DNA from: a bacterium
GTDB taxonomy: Bacteria; CAIWAD01
NCBI GenBank assembly: GCA_030685015.1
Contig: JAUXWS010000045.1
Location: 1-10,807 of the forward strand
Length of the DNA stretch: 10,807 nucleotides
Reading direction: 5' to 3'
Below are positions 9,180 to 10,807 of the stretch, piece after piece. Made by a program: the position numbers and the translations under genes. The number at the start of each line of letters is the position of its first letter. The stretch's first letter is position 1. The notes under the pieces are model-generated. The model searched no databases. It was not told the origin of the DNA and saw only the letters and a list, made by a program, of their open reading frames with translations.

Positions 9180-9191
9180 AGCGACATCGCT
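9180..9191. promoter_or_regulatory. 12-bp dyad, candidate enhancer site for the sigma-54 promoter
   Basis: AGCGA-CA-TCGCT is a perfect 5-bp inverted repeat with a 2-bp centre, about 122 bp before the start site predicted from the sigma-54 element. This is the usual distance for binding of a sigma-54 activator. TGT (9171-9173), ten bases and ACA (9184-9186) overlap it and formally match the NifA site pattern, but that pattern is short and easily met by chance. Confidence 0.3.
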
Positions 9192-9281
9192 GTAAGGAAT
9201 CCGGCGGGCTTCACGATGTATGACCCATCATTCAACGAGAAACCCATTCGCTATCAATAGATATGGCTATTCCTCACGAAT

Positions 9282-9297
9282 TGGCACCCCGCTTGCT
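9282..9297 (+). promoter_or_regulatory. Sigma-54 (RpoN) -24/-12 promoter of the PPC-domain protein gene
   Basis: TGGCAC (9282-9287), five bases and TTGCT (9293-9297) match the sigma-54 consensus TGGCAC-N5-TTGCW at every defined position, with the required 10 bp between GG and GC. It faces the gene at 9415 and predicts a start near 9308 with an untranslated leader of about 107 bases. Whether this organism has RpoN cannot be seen here, but RpoN is widespread. Confidence 0.65.
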
Positions 9298-9401
9298 CTG
9301 ACCCTTGCAGCCTTAAAACCTGAGCCTTCCACATTGACCGCTGAATGAACCCGTGGCAGGGCTGGGTGTATTGAGTTTGGACACAACCCCTGAACTTTGG
9401 A

Positions 9402-9410
9402 AAGGAAGGA
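9402..9410 (+). promoter_or_regulatory. Ribosome-binding site fixing the start at 9415
   Basis: The purine run AAGGAAGGA ends 4 bases before the ATG at 9415. The frame is open back to a TTG at 9397, but that would put the ribosome-binding site inside the gene and extend the signal peptide with charged residues. The ATG at 9415 is therefore preferred. Confidence 0.7.
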
Positions 9411-9414
9411 TCCC

Positions 9415-10626
9415 ATGAGCAACCTGAAGACACTGGTCCTGCTCAGCCTGGTGGCCGGCCTCACGGCGCCGGTGCTGGCGGCTGAGAAGACCCAGGCCGA
9501 GCAGAAGGCGGCCTACGAGGACGGCGCCATTGTGCCGGTCCTCAACGATGCGTGTTCCGCTTTCGCCATCCCCTTCGGCACCACCACTTGGTATGGCACG
9601 GACCATGCCCGCCTCTGGTTCTACTGGGTGGGCACGGGCACGGGCCTCGACCTGGAGACCTGCGCCGGCGACTCCAACTTCGACACCGACCTGCGCATCT
9701 ACACGGGTGACTGCGCCGGCACGCTGACACAAGTCTACTACCGCGATGGACTCAGCTCCTGCGGCTGGCGGACCTACCTGCGCTGCAGCGAGTTCACTTT
9801 CCTGACGGGCGTGACTTACTACCTGCGCATCGATCGTTACAGCAACGCCGACATCCTGGGCAATGGCGTGGTCACCACGGTGTGGACGGAGTGTGCTCCC
9901 CCGCCGCCCCCGCCCGCCAACAACGTGATGAGCGGCGCCTATCCCATCGCCGTGGGCGAGTGCGTCACCGGCAGCACGGTGGCCCCCTACACGGACACCA
10001 CCGGTGCCTACCTTGATGTCACGCACCTGCTGTGCACGCTTGACTTCAACCAGTTTGGCTCCACTGCAATCGGCGCCAGCCGGGATGCATGGTATGTGGT
10101 TGACCTGCCCTGCGACGCCGAGTTCACTTTCACCCTGGCGGGTTCGGCGTATGACACGGTTCTTGGCATCTGGGACGTGAACGGCCTGCTGGTGGCCGGC
10201 AACGACGACTTTGGAGGTCTGCAGTCCACGATCGAGTGCTGCTTCCTGCCCGCCGGCACCTACTACATCTCGGTGGACGGCTACAGCAGCGCCGCGGGGG
10301 CCTTCAACCTCTGCGTCTCCCAGTGCACGGAGTGCCCGCAGGTGGGCGCCGACGAGCTGCCCTCCGGCTTCGCCCTGGGCCAGAATGTGCCGAACCCCTT
10401 CAACCCGACGACCACCATCACCTTCTCCATGGATGAGACCGCCTTCGCCAACCTGAAGGTCTTCGACCTGGCCGGCCGCACGGTGGCCACCCTGGTCAAC
10501 GGCATGGTGGAGCGCGGCCAGTACAGCGTCACGCTCGACGCCTCCAACCTGACCAGCGGCGTGTACTTCTACGCCCTGCAGGCGGGTGGCTCGGTCGAGA
10601 CCAAGAAGATGGTCCTGATGAAGTAA
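9415..10626 (+). CDS. Secreted Cys-rich protein with two PPC-like domains and C-terminal sorting-type domain
   Basis: This protein is 403 residues from the ATG at 9415. The signal peptide is about 1-22 (LKTLVLLSLVAGLTAPVLA, cleavage near A22/A23). Two beta-rich regions at about 44-158 and 170-304 resemble bacterial pre-peptidase C-terminal (PPC) domains: FDTDLRIYTGDC and TYYLRIDRY in the first, YDTVLGIWDVNG and GTYYISVDGYSS in the second. A run of six prolines (162-167) links them. Fourteen cysteines lie between 47 and 307, suggesting disulfides. Residues about 316-403 are a canonical sorting-type domain with PNPFNPTTTI from 326, DLAGR at 351-355, SGVYFY at 381-386 and the final KKMVLMK. No protease or other catalytic domain is attached, so it may be a structural or binding surface protein. 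It is a single-gene unit between the sigma-54 element at 9282-9297 and the terminator at 10686-10722. Confidence 0.88.
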   Translation: MSNLKTLVLLSLVAGLTAPVLAAEKTQAEQKAAYEDGAIVPVLNDACSAFAIPFGTTTWYGTDHARLWFYWVGTGTGLDLETCAGDSNFDTDLRIYTGDCAGTLTQVYYRDGLSSCGWRTYLRCSEFTFLTGVTYYLRIDRYSNADILGNGVVTTVWTECAPPPPPPANNVMSGAYPIAVGECVTGSTVAPYTDTTGAYLDVTHLLCTLDFNQFGSTAIGASRDAWYVVDLPCDAEFTFTLAGSAYDTVLGIWDVNGLLVAGNDDFGGLQSTIECCFLPAGTYYISVDGYSSAAGAFNLCVSQCTECPQVGADELPSGFALGQNVPNPFNPTTTITFSMDETAFANLKVFDLAGRTVATLVNGMVERGQYSVTLDASNLTSGVYFYALQAGGSVETKKMVLMK

Positions 10627-10685
10627 TCCCCGCTGTCCTCAGCGACCGGCTCTTCCCAGCCGACCGGCTGCCGACCGACTTCAAA

Positions 10686-10722
10686 GGCGCCCCGGGCCAC
10701 TTGGTTCGGGGCGCCGCTTTTT
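10686..10722 (+). terminator. Intrinsic (Rho-independent) terminator
   Basis: A perfect 9-bp GC-rich stem (GGCGCCCCG at 10686-10694, CGGGGCGCC at 10707-10715) with a 12-base loop is followed after GC by five Ts (10718-10722). It lies 60 bases after the stop of the PPC-domain gene and marks the end of that transcript. Confidence 0.85.
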
Positions 10723-10807
10723 GCGGATCGAATCTGACCCTAACTTTCTGAGCAGACGTGTTCAAAAACCGGCGAAATTGTGTTGAATCCGGCTCGATCA
10801 AGGGGCA
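10723..10807. other. AT-richer right edge, no gene recognised
   Basis: After the terminator the sequence becomes less GC-rich and holds no supported gene or promoter before the window ends. AATCTGACCC (10731-10740) shares TCTGACCC with 9297-9304. From memory, GGGTCAGA-type sequences flank some REP-associated transposase genes, but nothing here confirms such an element. Confidence 0.3.

Larger units (their letters stand above)
9038..9414. other. 377-bp non-coding region with AT-richer stretch before the PPC protein gene
   Basis: No supported gene lies here. It opens with a tandem 8-bp repeat CCGTCGGG (9072-9079 and 9080-9087). From about 9120 to 9320 the sequence is visibly richer in A and T than its surroundings. 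It contains a loose sigma-70-like pair (TTGTAG 9101-9106 and TATCAT 9125-9130, 18-bp spacer), a dyad at 9180-9191, a weak palindrome CTATCAATAG (9251-9260) and a strong sigma-54 element at 9282-9297. No terminator for the preceding operon was found: GGGCCCC near 9041 is followed by five Ts but makes no usable stem-loop. Short open frames have no ribosome-binding site. Confidence 0.6.

Noticed and set aside
9139-9195. Short plus-strand open frame of 18 codons in the intergenic region
   Set aside because: It has no ribosome-binding site at a proper distance and no other coding evidence.
9371-9399. Bacteroidetes-type promoter (TTG at 9371, GAACTTTG at 9392)
   Set aside because: The -7 box lacks the first T, and the transcript would begin within the ribosome-binding site, leaving almost no leader.
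9397-9414. Upstream TTG start for the PPC-domain protein
   Set aside because: It would place the AAGGAAGGA ribosome-binding site inside the coding region; the ATG at 9415 fits both that site and the signal peptide.
9594-9608. TGGCACGGACCATGC, a second sigma-54-like match
   Set aside because: It lies inside the PPC gene, its -12 box is imperfect, and no gene start lies suitably downstream.
10529-10801. 90-codon minus-strand open frame at the right edge
   Set aside because: It runs through the terminator hairpin and the end of the PPC gene, and its translation is Arg/Ser-rich with no motif.

Overview
The window is high-GC bacterial DNA with six convincing protein genes. Four of the six products carry export signals. 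Three of these secreted proteins end in the same kind of C-terminal domain, with a PNPFNP motif followed by a FlgD/Ig-like fold and a short basic-hydrophobic tail. That tail type is best known as the type IX secretion (type A) sorting domain of the Fibrobacteres-Chlorobi-Bacteroidetes (FCB) superphylum. Together with the GC-rich codon use, this suggests a GC-rich FCB-group or related candidate-phylum bacterium, probably known from environmental genomes. The species cannot be named from the window.

Layout. Bases 1-165 are a perfect-register array of fifteen 11-bp repeats that runs off the left edge. A leader of about 200 bp follows, with a candidate promoter, an 11-bp direct repeat and a good ribosome-binding site. 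Next come aacS (acetoacetyl-CoA synthetase, 371-2335) and, overlapping it by 4 bp, an NhaC-family sodium/proton antiporter-type transporter with an added N-terminal extracytoplasmic domain (2332-4107). These two look like one translationally coupled metabolic operon. A hairpin at 4124-4151 separates it from a convergent minus-strand gene for an exported protein with two plastocyanin-like type 1 copper domains (4194-5087).

A shared 170-bp divergent region leads rightward to two closely spaced genes for secreted beta-propeller proteins. The first has 13 complete RCC1-like repeats plus split halves of a fourteenth (5258-7312). The second has about eight degenerate WxDxR-type repeats (7328-9037). 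Both carry the C-terminal sorting-type domain. After a 377-bp, AT-richer non-coding stretch containing a textbook sigma-54 (-24/-12) promoter, a third sorting-domain protein follows (9415-10626). It is Cys-rich, with two PPC-like beta-sandwich domains. A clear intrinsic terminator at 10686-10722 closes it.

The left part is ketone-body/short-chain acid metabolism plus a transporter. The right part is a cell-surface or secreted repertoire. No secretion machinery, mobile-element gene, CRISPR array, tRNA or rRNA was seen. The most notable points are the sigma-54 promoter with a dyad at enhancer distance, the 14-blade-equivalent RCC1 protein, the duplicated copper domain, the aacS-transporter coupling, and the 11-bp array whose unit recurs once just before the RCC1 gene.
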